From Kitasatospora herbaricolor (lineage in GTDB: Bacteria; Actinomycetota; Actinomycetes; Streptomycetales; Streptomycetaceae): 64,000 nt of DNA. Shown piece after piece: positions 22,855 to 30,777 of the stretch (positions are counted from its first letter, which is position 1; every line of letters starts with the position of its first letter). The notes under the pieces are model-generated. The model was given only the letters and a program-made list of their open reading frames with translations. It was not told the DNA's origin and did no database searches. Where the stretch lies: NCBI RefSeq assembly GCF_030813695.1, contig NZ_JAUSVA010000002.1:2170001-2234000 (forward strand), in the 5' to 3' direction. Made by a program: the position numbers and the translations under genes.

Positions 22855-23274
22855 ATGTCACGACGAAAGCCGCCGCCCGCCCTCTCCCCCGCCGCCGCCT
22901 GCCCGTGCGGCCTGTCCGCCACCTACGGTGACTGCTGCGGCCGGTTCCACCGGGGCGAGGCCGCCGCGCCCACCGCCGAGCGGCTGATGCGCTCGCGGTA
23001 CAGCGCCTTCGTCGTCCGGGACGAGGCGTACCTGCTGCGCTCCTGGCACCCGCAGACCCGGCCGGCCGCGGTGGACTTCGACCCCGGGCTGCGCTGGCAG
23101 CGGCTGGAGGTCCACGCCACCACCGAGGGCGGGCCGTTCCACCGTGAGGGCACGGTCGACTTCAGTGCCCACTTCACCGACGACGGGACCCCGGACGTGC
23201 TGCGCGAGCACAGCCGCTTCGTCCGGGTGGACGGCGCCTGGGTGTACCTCGACGCCCTGCCGACGGGCCCCTGA
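22855..23274 (+). CDS. YchJ family protein (UPF0225, SEC-C motif)
   Basis: 139 residues. The N-terminal zinc-binding SEC-C motif is CPCGLSATYGDCCGRFH, followed by the conserved AERLMRSRYSAFVVRDEAYLLRSWHPQTRP and GTVDFSAHF. Family function unknown. TAGGCT ends 6 bp before the ATG, so the mRNA is probably leaderless despite the gene lying 34 bp after the oxygenase. Confidence 0.92.
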   Translation: MSRRKPPPALSPAAACPCGLSATYGDCCGRFHRGEAAAPTAERLMRSRYSAFVVRDEAYLLRSWHPQTRPAAVDFDPGLRWQRLEVHATTEGGPFHREGTVDFSAHFTDDGTPDVLREHSRFVRVDGAWVYLDALPTGP

Positions 23275-23299
23275 TCCCGCCGGCCTCGGCCCCGCCCGG

Positions 23300-23331
23300 C
23301 CGCCGGACCCGGGACGCCCCCGGTCCGGCGG
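23300..23331 (+). terminator. Hairpin terminator after ychJ-like gene
   Basis: Ten-bp arms (CCGCCGGACC / GGTCCGGCGG) with a 12-nt loop, 26 bp past the stop. Confidence 0.55.
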
Positions 23332-23404
23332 GCGGGTGCCGGTGCGCCCCCGCCCGCCCGAGTTCCAGGGGCGCTAAATTCTTTTCGCGGCATCCCGCCG
23401 GGGA

Positions 23405-23430
23405 CGTCGAAAGCGCGGGGCCGGCTTCGA
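23405..23430 (+). promoter_or_regulatory. Candidate ECF42-dependent promoter
   Basis: CGTCGA (23405-23410), 17 bp, then CGA (23428-23430), about 50 bp before the DGPF gene. This resembles the TGTCGA / CGA pattern I recall for ECF42 sigma factors and their DGPF targets. GTCGAA and TTCGAC also form an inverted repeat at its ends. Not verified. Confidence 0.4.
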
Positions 23431-23479
23431 CCTGTCCGTGAAAGCGCCCCACCGGGCGCACCGATCAGAGGAGCAGGCC

Positions 23480-23881
23480 GTGAAGTACATGCTGTTGATG
23501 CAGTTCAGCCGGGAGAGCGCCGATTTCGCGCCGATCGACAGCTGGACCCAGGAGGAGCTCCGGGCGCACATCGGCTTCATGCGGGACACCAACGTGAAGC
23601 TGGCCGGGTCCGGCGAGCTGGTGGACGCCCAGGGCCTGGCCATGCCGGACACCGCCAAGATCGTCCGCTCGCGGGCGGACGGCGCCCCGGTGGTGACCGA
23701 GGGGCCGTTCGCCGAGACCAAGGAGTTCCTGGCCGGCTGGTGGATCGTGGACTGCGAGGAGCCTGGACGGGCGGTGGAGATCGCCACGGCCATCTCGGCG
23801 GCCCCCGGTCCGAAGGGCGAGCCGCTGAACATGCCGATCGAGGTCCGCCAGGTGATGTCCGGCCCGCCGTCGGACCTGTGA
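23480..23881 (+). CDS. YCII-related DGPF domain protein
   Basis: 133 residues from a GTG placed 6 bp after AGAGGAG. YMLLMQFSRESADF opens a YCII-like ferredoxin fold; VVTEGPFAETKEFLAGWWIVDC is the DGPF-type signature (here EGPF), followed by AVEIATAISAAP. DGPF proteins are the conserved genomic partners and targets of ECF42 sigma factors, and one such sigma gene lies directly downstream. Biochemical role unknown. Confidence 0.9.
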   Translation: MKYMLLMQFSRESADFAPIDSWTQEELRAHIGFMRDTNVKLAGSGELVDAQGLAMPDTAKIVRSRADGAPVVTEGPFAETKEFLAGWWIVDCEEPGRAVEIATAISAAPGPKGEPLNMPIEVRQVMSGPPSDL

Positions 23882-24010
23882 CGGGAGCGCACCTGTGACG
23901 GCGACCGTGGACGCCGCCGGGGACCGGGCCGTGGGCGGAGCCGTCCGCTGACCCGCTCCGGGGACACCGTCAACGACCTGCTGCGCGAACTCGCGCCGCA
24001 GGTCGTCGGC

Positions 24011-25234
24011 GTGCTCACCCGCCGCCACGGCGACTTCTACGCCGCCGAGGACGCCGTCCAGGAGGCGATGCTGGCGGCCGCCGCCCAGTGGCCCGCGGAG
24101 GGCGTGCCGGGCAGCCCGCGGGGCTGGCTGATCCAGGTCGCCTCCCGCCGGATGGTCGACCAGGTGCGCAACGAGCAGGCGCGCCGCCGCCGCGAGGACC
24201 TCTCCGCCCGGCAGGTCCCGGCCGACCGGTTGGCGGCCCCGCCCGCCGACGAGGAGGACCCGGCCGGCCACGACGACACGCTGACCCTGCTCTTCCTCTG
24301 CTGCCACCCCTCGCTCTCGCCGGCCTCGGCGATCGCCCTCACCCTGCGGTCGGTGGGCGGGCTGAGCACCGCCGAGATCGCGGACGCCTTCCTGGTGCCG
24401 GAGTCGACCATGGGGCAGCGGATCAGCCGGGCCAAGCAGCGGATCCGGGCCTCCGGACTGCCGTTCCGGATGCCGGACCGGCAGGACCGCCCGGGCCGGC
24501 TGGACACCGTGCTGCACGTGCTCTACCTGATCTTCAACGAGGGCTACAGCAGCAGCGCCGGCCCCGACCTGCAGCGGGTGGAGCTGTCCCGCGAGGCGAT
24601 CCGGCTGGCCCGGGCGCTGCACGCCCTGCTCCCCGAGGACGGCGAGGTGGCGGGGCTGCTCGCGCTGATGCTGCTCACCCACGCCCGCAGCGCCGCCCGG
24701 ACCGGCCCGGACGGCGAACTCGTCCCGCTCGCCGAGCAGGACCGCACCCGCTGGGACGCGGCCCTGGTCGCCGAGGGCGTCGCGCTGATCACCGCCGCCC
24801 TGCCGCGCGGCCCGGTCGGCCCGTACCGGTTGCAGGCGGCGATCGCCGCCGTGCACGACGAGGCACCGACCGCCGACGCGACCGACTGGCCGCAGATCCT
24901 CGCCCTGTACGGGGTGCTGGAGAGCGTCTCGGCCAACCCCGTGGTCACCCTCAACCGCGCGGTCGCCGCGTCGATGGTGCACGGCCCGGCCGCCGCGCTC
25001 GGCATCCTGGCGGAGCTGGAGGCGGACGGGCGGCTGGCGGGCCACCACCGCCTGTACGTGGTCCGCGCGCACCTGCTGGAGCAGGCCGGCGACCCGGCCG
25101 GCGCCGTCGAGAACCTCCGGACGGCGGCCGACCGCACGGCCAGCCTGGCGGAGCGGCACCACCTCACCCTGCGGGCCGCCCGGCTCGCGGCCGAGGCTCC
25201 TCCCCCGCCGGCGGACGGCCCGCCCGGGCCCTGA
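24011..25234 (+). CDS. ECF sigma factor of the ECF42 type
   Basis: At least 407 residues. Sigma-2: GDFYAAEDAVQEAMLAAAAQWPAEGVPGSPRGWL; sigma-4: LLFLCCHPSLSPASAIALTL then AEIADAFLVPESTMGQRISRAKQRI. A long C-terminal all-helical TPR-like extension follows (VLHVLYLIFNEGYSSSAGPDLQRVELSREAIRLAR ... NPVVTLNRAVAASM), characteristic of ECF42. The GTG at 24011 cuts off the first helix: in the same frame coding similarity (TVNDLLRELAPQVVGVL) continues back to about 23951, where only CTG is available. It is paired with the DGPF gene. Confidence 0.85.
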   Translation: MLTRRHGDFYAAEDAVQEAMLAAAAQWPAEGVPGSPRGWLIQVASRRMVDQVRNEQARRRREDLSARQVPADRLAAPPADEEDPAGHDDTLTLLFLCCHPSLSPASAIALTLRSVGGLSTAEIADAFLVPESTMGQRISRAKQRIRASGLPFRMPDRQDRPGRLDTVLHVLYLIFNEGYSSSAGPDLQRVELSREAIRLARALHALLPEDGEVAGLLALMLLTHARSAARTGPDGELVPLAEQDRTRWDAALVAEGVALITAALPRGPVGPYRLQAAIAAVHDEAPTADATDWPQILALYGVLESVSANPVVTLNRAVAASMVHGPAAALGILAELEADGRLAGHHRLYVVRAHLLEQAGDPAGAVENLRTAADRTASLAERHHLTLRAARLAAEAPPPPADGPPGP

Positions 25235-25315
25235 CCGCCGGCTCCGCCCGGGCCACCCGGGCCCGCCGCCGAAATTCCGTTGCCCGGCGTACCCGCACAC
25301 CCCGACAATTCGGAT

Positions 25316-26077
25316 ATGTCACATTCCTTCGAAGAGCTGGTCGGGGAGGCCGAGGCCGTCCCGGTGGACGGCTGGGACTTCTCCTGGCTGGACGGCCGCG
25401 CCAGCGAACAGCGCCCCTCCTGGGGGTACCAGCGGACGATCGGCGAGCGGCTGGCCCGGGTGCACGCCGCGCTGGACCTGCAGACCGGCGGCGGCGAGGT
25501 GCTGGCCGGCGTCCCCGAGCTGCCACCCGTGATGGTGGCGACCGAGGGCTGGCCGCCGAACGTCGCCCTGGCGACGCGGCTGCTGCACCCGCTCGGCGCG
25601 GTGGTGGTCGCCGACGCGGAGGAGGGCCCGCTGCCGTTCGCCGCGGAGGCCTTCGACCTGGTCACCAGCCGGCACCCGGTGACCGTCCGGTGGGCGGAGA
25701 TCGCCCGGGTGCTCCGCCCCGGCGGCAGCTACCTCGCCCAGCACGTCGGCCCGGCCAGCGTCTTCGAACTCGTCGAGTACTTCCTCGGCCCGCAGCCCGA
25801 GGCGGTCCGCCGGGGCCGCCACCCCGACGACGCCCGCCGGGAGGCCGCGGCGGCCGGGCTGGAGGTCGTCGACCTGCGCCTCGAATCGCTGCACACCGAG
25901 TTCCGGGACATCGGGGCGGTGGTCTACTTCCTGCGCAAGGTGATCTGGATGGTGCCCGGCTTCACCGTCGAGCGCCACCGGGACCGCCTGCTGGAGCTGC
26001 ACCGGCGGATCGAGGCCGAGGGGCCCTTCACGGCGAGCACCACCCGGTACCTGATCGAGGCCCGCAAGCCCGCCTGA
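25316..26077 (+). CDS. Class I SAM-dependent methyltransferase-like protein
   Basis: 253 residues. EVLAGVPELPPVMVATEGWPP replaces the usual glycine-rich SAM loop by a degenerate one (LQTGGGEVLAGVP), then PLGAVVVADAEEGPLPFAAEAFDLVTSRHPV and RVLRPGGSYLAQHVG match motifs of the Methyltransf_11 fold. The C-terminus has DIGAVVYFLRKVIWMVPGF. Similar proteins are annotated in many actinobacteria without known substrate. ATG at 25316; convergent with the aminotransferase. Confidence 0.8.
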   Translation: MSHSFEELVGEAEAVPVDGWDFSWLDGRASEQRPSWGYQRTIGERLARVHAALDLQTGGGEVLAGVPELPPVMVATEGWPPNVALATRLLHPLGAVVVADAEEGPLPFAAEAFDLVTSRHPVTVRWAEIARVLRPGGSYLAQHVGPASVFELVEYFLGPQPEAVRRGRHPDDARREAAAAGLEVVDLRLESLHTEFRDIGAVVYFLRKVIWMVPGFTVERHRDRLLELHRRIEAEGPFTASTTRYLIEARKPA

Positions 26078-26148
26078 GCCGCGGCCCTGCGGGAGCCCGT
26101 CCGGTGCGGGCCGCCGGCCGCAGGCGCGCGGCCCGGCGCGCGGCGCCG

Positions 26149-26922
26149 CTACAGCCGGTCGCCCGGGAGGTCCAGGTACGTGCGCCGCAGCAGGTCGATC
26201 ACCGGGTGGCTGCCCGGCAGCGCCAGCCCGTCGACGGCGGAGATCGCCTGGACCCCGATCGCGACGTTGGTGGCGAAGGCCGCCTCGAAACCCGCCAGGT
26301 CACCGAGCCGGACCGGCTCCGTCACGCTGCCGTGCACCTGCTTCAGCAGCTCCATCGTGGTGCCCACCAGGCACCGGGCGGCCGGCCAGAGGACCTGCCC
26401 GTCCCGGACGAAACCGACGTTCCAGGTGCCGCCCTCGGAGACGGCCGACTCGGCGTCGGCGAACAGGGCGTCGTCGAAACCGGCCAGCTGGGCCGCCCTG
26501 CGCTGCCGGAGCGAGGCGAAGAGGCCGACGCTCTTGATCTCCGGCGCGTCCCGGACGAACTCCACCGACCGGACCCGCAGCGGCGGCAGCGGCAGCACGC
26601 CGGCCGGCCGGGTGGTCACCAGCACCTGCGGGCGGCCGCCCGCACCCAGCCGGCCGATGTCCAGCGCCGGGTCGAAGACGGTGACCCGCACCACCCCGGC
26701 GCCGGCGGCGGGCGCCGCGCGCCGGGCCAGCTCGCGGACCCGCCCGGTGTCCAGCTCGACGCCGAAGACCGCCCGGCAGTCCCGGGCCAGCCGCTCCAGG
26801 TGCAGCGCCAGCCCACGGACCCGGCCGTCCTCCACCCGCATCGAGGTGAAGTGGCCGTAGTTGGTCAGGGCCAGCGCCTGCAGTTCGTCCGCCCCGACGG
26901 GCCTGCCGTTGAGTTCCGCCAT
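26149..26922 (-). CDS. Aminotransferase class IV (aminodeoxychorismate lyase-like)
   Basis: 257 residues of the fold-type IV PLP family. MAELNGRPVGADELQALALTNYGHFTSMRVEDG starts the domain; the PLP lysine is expected in APEIKSVGLFASLRQRRAAQ, followed by DALFADAESAVSEGGTWNVGFVRDGQVLWP, where the SEGGTWN segment holds the cofactor phosphate. Could serve as 4-amino-4-deoxychorismate lyase or a D-amino/branched-chain transaminase; the lyase group is closest by eye. It starts 67 bp beyond the end of the DUF3533 gene on the same strand. Confidence 0.85.
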   Translation of the reverse strand: MAELNGRPVGADELQALALTNYGHFTSMRVEDGRVRGLALHLERLARDCRAVFGVELDTGRVRELARRAAPAAGAGVVRVTVFDPALDIGRLGAGGRPQVLVTTRPAGVLPLPPLRVRSVEFVRDAPEIKSVGLFASLRQRRAAQLAGFDDALFADAESAVSEGGTWNVGFVRDGQVLWPAARCLVGTTMELLKQVHGSVTEPVRLGDLAGFEAAFATNVAIGVQAISAVDGLALPGSHPVIDLLRRTYLDLPGDRL

Positions 26923-26989
26923 GCGCCCAGCATGCCAGCCGCCGCCCGGCGCCCCGGAGGGGTACCCGGGGGACGGCCCGCCCGGCCGC

Positions 26990-28279
26990 TCAACTCGACT
27001 CGGGGTGCACCCGGTGCAGGCCACGGCGGTCGTAGTAGGTGGTCATCGCGAAGCCGAAGACGAGCGCGGCGACCGTCGCGATCGCGATCATCACCCAGGC
27101 CCGGGCCAGCCCGGCGTCGGCCTGCGCCCCGAAGTACAGGATCGACCGGACGCCGTCGCTCAGCTGGCGCATCGGCTCGAAGACCGCCAGCCCGCGGTAG
27201 AAGGTCGGCAGCGCCTGCAGCGGGATGGTGGCCCCGGAGGAGGGCAGCGAGAGCGCGATGAAGATGAACATGGCGATCAGCTGCCCGATCCCGCCGAACG
27301 CCGCGAGCAGCGCCTGGACCCCGAGCCCCACCGCGGCACTGGCACAGACCGAGAACACCCAGAGCAGCGGCAGGTGCGAGGCGTCCATGTCCAGGATCAC
27401 CACCGTCGCGAGCATCACCAGGCTGGACGTCACCATCGCCAGTACGGCGGACATCACGCTGGTGACCGCCAGGGTCCCGGTGCGGCTGATCCGGACCAGC
27501 GGCAGCTGGGTGCGCAGCGGCCCCAGCTCGCTGGCCGCGTACCCCAGCGAGACGTCCACGCCGTTGCTGATGATGTTGGCCCCGAGGAACCCGCAGAGCA
27601 CCAGCAGCAGGGTGTAGTAGAACGCGGTCAGCCCCAGCCCGCTGTGCGGGCCGATCGGGTGGCCCACCTCGACCACCACCGCCAGCGGGTCGGACACCAG
27701 CAGCCGGGCCGCGTTGGTCGCCGTGCCGCCCTGGGCCGCCGGCAGCGCGCTCAGGCTCGCGCCCAGTTGCAGGGAGGCCCGGTGCGCGGCCTCCTGGGAG
27801 ATGGACGAGGCCAGCGAGGACGCCAGGCTGCCCACCCCGGGATTGGTGAGGACGAGCATGCTCGGCCGGGCCGGCTCCGGCTGGGCCGCGGCGCCGAGCG
27901 CCGCCACCGCGGCGGTGAGGCCGGCCGGCGCCTCCAGGACGCCGTACAGCTTGCCCGAGGCCAGTTGGTCCGTCGCGGCGGCCTTGTCGAGCGGCCGCCA
28001 GGAGACCTGCTGGTTCGGGTCCGGCGCGGCGAGGACGCCGGCGGTGATCCGCGCGCCGAGGTTCTCCTGCTGCCCGCCCAGCTGGGCCCCCTGGTCGGAG
28101 TTGACCAGGCCGATCGGCAGCCGGTGCAGATCCGCGCGCGGATTGACGATGCCGCCCATGTAGAGCAGGGAGAGCAGCAGTGCGACCGCCCCGACGATGA
28201 TCGTCGGCAGCGCCCAGACCTTGGGGTTGCGCAGCACCTGCCAGGCGCTCACCCCGGCCCCGGACTGGTTCGAAGTCAT
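26990..28279 (-). CDS. DUF3533/YhgE-like ABC-2 type membrane protein
   Basis: 429 residues. One N-terminal transmembrane helix (WALPTIIVGAVALLLSLLYMG), an extracellular domain of about 170 residues (LPIGLVNSDQGAQLGGQQENLG ... LYGVLEAPAGL) and a C-terminal block of about five helices (TAFYYTLLLVLCGFLGANII, AVTSVMSAVLAMVTSSLVML, LWVFSVCASAAVGLGVQALL, LIAMFIFIALSLPSSG, WVMIAIATVAALVFGFAM). The VNSD segment is the hallmark of YhgE/Pip and DUF3533 proteins. Probably a membrane exporter or phage-infection-type protein of unknown substrate. Confidence 0.88.
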   Translation of the reverse strand: MTSNQSGAGVSAWQVLRNPKVWALPTIIVGAVALLLSLLYMGGIVNPRADLHRLPIGLVNSDQGAQLGGQQENLGARITAGVLAAPDPNQQVSWRPLDKAAATDQLASGKLYGVLEAPAGLTAAVAALGAAAQPEPARPSMLVLTNPGVGSLASSLASSISQEAAHRASLQLGASLSALPAAQGGTATNAARLLVSDPLAVVVEVGHPIGPHSGLGLTAFYYTLLLVLCGFLGANIISNGVDVSLGYAASELGPLRTQLPLVRISRTGTLAVTSVMSAVLAMVTSSLVMLATVVILDMDASHLPLLWVFSVCASAAVGLGVQALLAAFGGIGQLIAMFIFIALSLPSSGATIPLQALPTFYRGLAVFEPMRQLSDGVRSILYFGAQADAGLARAWVMIAIATVAALVFGFAMTTYYDRRGLHRVHPESS

Positions 28280-28480
28280 GGCTCTCCCGCGAGCGTCGGT
28301 CGGGCGGCCCCCGCAGCAAGTTAGCCGCTCACGGCCGTGCGACCCCGGCGCCTCGCCCGTGTGCGCCCCCGGTGGGACCCGGTCGGCGGTGCCGCGGCGG
28401 CGGGGCGCGCGCCGGGGGCGGGCCCGGGCCGGGGGCAGGCCCGGGCCGGCGTACCGGACCGGGCCCGCCGGGCGGGAGCC

Positions 28481-29245
28481 TCAGGCCTTGCCCTTGAGCC
28501 CCGTCGCCAGCTGGCCGGCCAGCTTGGTCGCGGTGGCCGTCCCCTTGTCGGTGCCGCTGCTCGCCAGCACCGTCACCACGGCGGTGCCCACCCGGGCCGC
28601 CACCAGGGTGGTGCCGCCCTTCCAGGCGGGGCTGGTCAGGGTGATCACGTAGGCCTCGTCGCCGACGGCGGGCAGCGCCTTCTCGGCGACCGTCACCTTG
28701 CCGTTGGTCTGCGGGTCGGTGTAGCCGGGGCAGGCCAGCGAGAGCTTGCCGAGCGCCCCGACGACCGTCTGGGCGGTCTTGTCGCGGTACACGTCGATCT
28801 CCTGGGCCGACTCGGCCGAGGCGTTCTTGTCGATGTAGGCGTTCTCGGCGAAGGAGACCCCGGCGATGCCGGTGATCTCCGTCCAGGACGTCCCGCCGAG
28901 CCGGGTGCAGTCCGGCGTGGGCACCTCGGTGACGGCCGGGAGCTGGTAGGTGTCGCCGGTGTCGCGGGTGCTGGCGGCGTCGATCGCGAAACCGGTGGCG
29001 AAGGCGGTGGCGGGGGCCAGCAGGGCCTTGAGCTGCGTACCGGTCAGCAGGCCGGCGTTGGGGTCGGCGGCGGCCGGGGCCGCGGACGGCGTGGCGGACG
29101 GCGCCGCGGCCGGGGTCGCCGGGGCGGCCGCGGTGGTGGCCGGCGCGGGGGCGGCGGCCTGCGGGGTGCTGGAGGAGCAGGCGGTCAGCGCCAGCGGGAG
29201 CACCGCGACGGCAAGGAGTCCGGCGGCAGGGGTGTGGAGACGCAC
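28481..29245 (-). CDS. Putative secreted lipoprotein
   Basis: 254 residues from GTG. A lipoprotein signal (LLAVAVLPLALTACSSS, lipobox LTAC) is followed by a 45-residue Ala/Pro/Thr linker and a globular domain with GLLTGTQLKALLAPATAFATGF, PDCTRLGGTSW and a second cysteine in LSLACPGYTD, probably a disulfide pair. The domain plan resembles PknH-sensor/DUF3558-type extracytoplasmic lipoproteins, but I cannot assign it firmly. Single-gene unit on the minus strand. Confidence 0.75.
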   Translation of the reverse strand: MRLHTPAAGLLAVAVLPLALTACSSSTPQAAAPAPATTAAAPATPAAAPSATPSAAPAAADPNAGLLTGTQLKALLAPATAFATGFAIDAASTRDTGDTYQLPAVTEVPTPDCTRLGGTSWTEITGIAGVSFAENAYIDKNASAESAQEIDVYRDKTAQTVVGALGKLSLACPGYTDPQTNGKVTVAEKALPAVGDEAYVITLTSPAWKGGTTLVAARVGTAVVTVLASSGTDKGTATATKLAGQLATGLKGKA

Positions 29246-29764
29246 GATGGGGCCCGACCTCGATGTTCGAATTTCACGCGCACCGGATCGTCCGGGCGCT
29301 CTGGGGGGTGTCCGCCGTCCGATCGGGGACGCCGGCGCTGCCGGACGCGTCACCTGCCGGCCCGGCCGCCGGCCGCTCGTAGCCGGGAGCAGCGTGGTGG
29401 CGCTGGCGGCGGGCGGAGCGGGGAGGCGGTGAGGGCAGGCCGGGGGTACGGGCCGGAGCGGGCGGGGCGGCGGGCGTCGGGGGACGCCGGCCAAGATCGG
29501 CGGAAGGACTCGCGCATCCCATCGGGTAACCACGGGTAGGGCAAGGCCCGGGCGGAAGTCTTTGCCGGGACATGTGAAATGTTTGCCGAAACCCCTGCGG
29601 ACGGAGCGTTTCAGGCGTATAAGCAAGGACGCCCCGCCGTTCGGCGCCCCCCGGCAGCGGCCCGGCGCCGGCCGTCCGGCAGAACCGCCGGCCGGCCTCC
29701 GGACCGGGGCCGGGCGGGGACCGCGGCAGGACCGGACCGGACGCGGACAGACCGGCTACGGGCG
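29246..29764. other. Long spacer between lipoprotein and merR genes
   Basis: A divergent spacer of 600 bp including the motif below. The left part has the lipoprotein promoter (TCGAATTTCACG near 29270); 29560-29625 is AT-richer (CATGTGAAATGTTTGCCGAA, then GTATAAGC). No convincing small gene or RNA was seen, though the length would allow one. Confidence 0.35.
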
Positions 29765-29784
29765 GTGTCACACTGCTACTGTCA
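29765..29784 (+). promoter_or_regulatory. Promoter/operator motif shared with the beta-oxidation operon
   Basis: GTGTCACACTGCTACTGTCA lies about 60 bp before merR. It matches 15 of 20 positions of the motif upstream of the racemase gene (36532-36551, minus strand): GTGTYACA-N4-TACTGTCA. TACTGT could act as the -10; TGTCACA is also directly repeated at 29766 and 29780. Confidence 0.55.
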
Positions 29785-29846
29785 CAGCGAGAGTGTTCCG
29801 ACCGGTTCCCGCCGACAGGTTCCCCGAGCAGCAAAGGCGCCGAGCC

Positions 29847-30668
29847 ATGACAGCCACGCCCGCCACGCCCGGCCTGTCCGGAAGCCCGACCGGGGCCGTG
29901 TCCGCACCGGCCGCCCCCGGCACCCCGGGCACGCCCCCGCTGCGGCTCACCGTCGACGAGCTGGCCGCGCGGGCCGGGGTCACCGTCCGGACCCTGCGCT
30001 TCTACAGCACCAAGGGGCTGCTGCCGCCGCCGGAACTGGGCCCGCGCCGGGTCGGTCTGTACGGGGTCGCGCACCTGGACCGGCTGGAGCTGATCGAGGA
30101 GCTGCAGCGACAGGGCCTCACCCTCGCCGCGATCGAGCGCTACCTGGCCCGGCTGCCCGAGGACATCAGCTCGCTCGACCTCGCGATCCACCGCGCGCTG
30201 GTGGCGTCCTGGATGCCGGAGACCGCCGAGGAGACCGGGCGGGCCCGGCTGGAGCGCCGGGCCGGGCGGGCGCTGTCGGACACCGACATCGCCCGGCTGG
30301 CCGCGATGGGGGCGCTGGAGCGGACGGCCCACCCCGACGTGTTCCGGGTCGACCCCGGTCTGCTCCCGCTGGGCGTGCGGGTGCTGGACGTGCCGATCCC
30401 GCTGGAGACCCTGGTGGCGGCCCGGGCCGTGGTGCTCGGCCACAGCCGGGCGACGGCGCACGAGCTGCACCGGCTGTTCCGCGAGACGGTCTGGAAGCCG
30501 TACCGGGAGAGCGGCCCGGCGCCGGCCGAGCTGGAGCGGATGAAGGGGCTCACCGACCACATCCAGCCGATGATCGCGCAGGCGCTGGTGACGGCGTTCC
30601 AGCGTTCGCTGCGCGAGGAGCTCGGCGAGGACCTGGGCGACCGGACCGACGGGCCCGCCGAAGGCTGA
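29847..30668 (+). CDS. MerR family regulator, likely of acyl-CoA catabolism
   Basis: 273 residues. After a 30-residue Pro/Ala tail comes the winged helix LTVDELAARAGVTVRTLRFYSTKGLLPPPELGPRRVGLYGVAHLDRLELIEELQRQGLTLAAIERYL. The C-terminal 180 residues form a helical effector domain (DTDIARLAAMGALERTAHPDVFRVDPGLLPLGVRVLDVPIPL), unlike metal-sensing MerR proteins. It converges on fadB and shares an upstream motif with the racemase-led operon, so it probably controls that operon and itself in response to an acyl-CoA. Confidence 0.87.
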   Translation: MTATPATPGLSGSPTGAVSAPAAPGTPGTPPLRLTVDELAARAGVTVRTLRFYSTKGLLPPPELGPRRVGLYGVAHLDRLELIEELQRQGLTLAAIERYLARLPEDISSLDLAIHRALVASWMPETAEETGRARLERRAGRALSDTDIARLAAMGALERTAHPDVFRVDPGLLPLGVRVLDVPIPLETLVAARAVVLGHSRATAHELHRLFRETVWKPYRESGPAPAELERMKGLTDHIQPMIAQALVTAFQRSLREELGEDLGDRTDGPAEG

Positions 30669-30720
30669 CCCGGCCACTCGGCCACCGCGTCACCAACCAC
30701 CAGCCCCCGGCCCGTCGACG

Positions 30721-30766
30721 CCGGACGGCGCCGCGGGCGGGTCTCCCCGCGCGCGGCGCCGTCCGG
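30721..30766. terminator. Bidirectional terminator between merR and fadB
   Basis: Fifteen-bp perfect arms (CCGGACGGCGCCGCG / CGCGGCGCCGTCCGG) around a 16-nt loop, in the 109-bp convergent gap. Confidence 0.75.
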
Positions 30767-30777
30767 ACGGATCGGGC

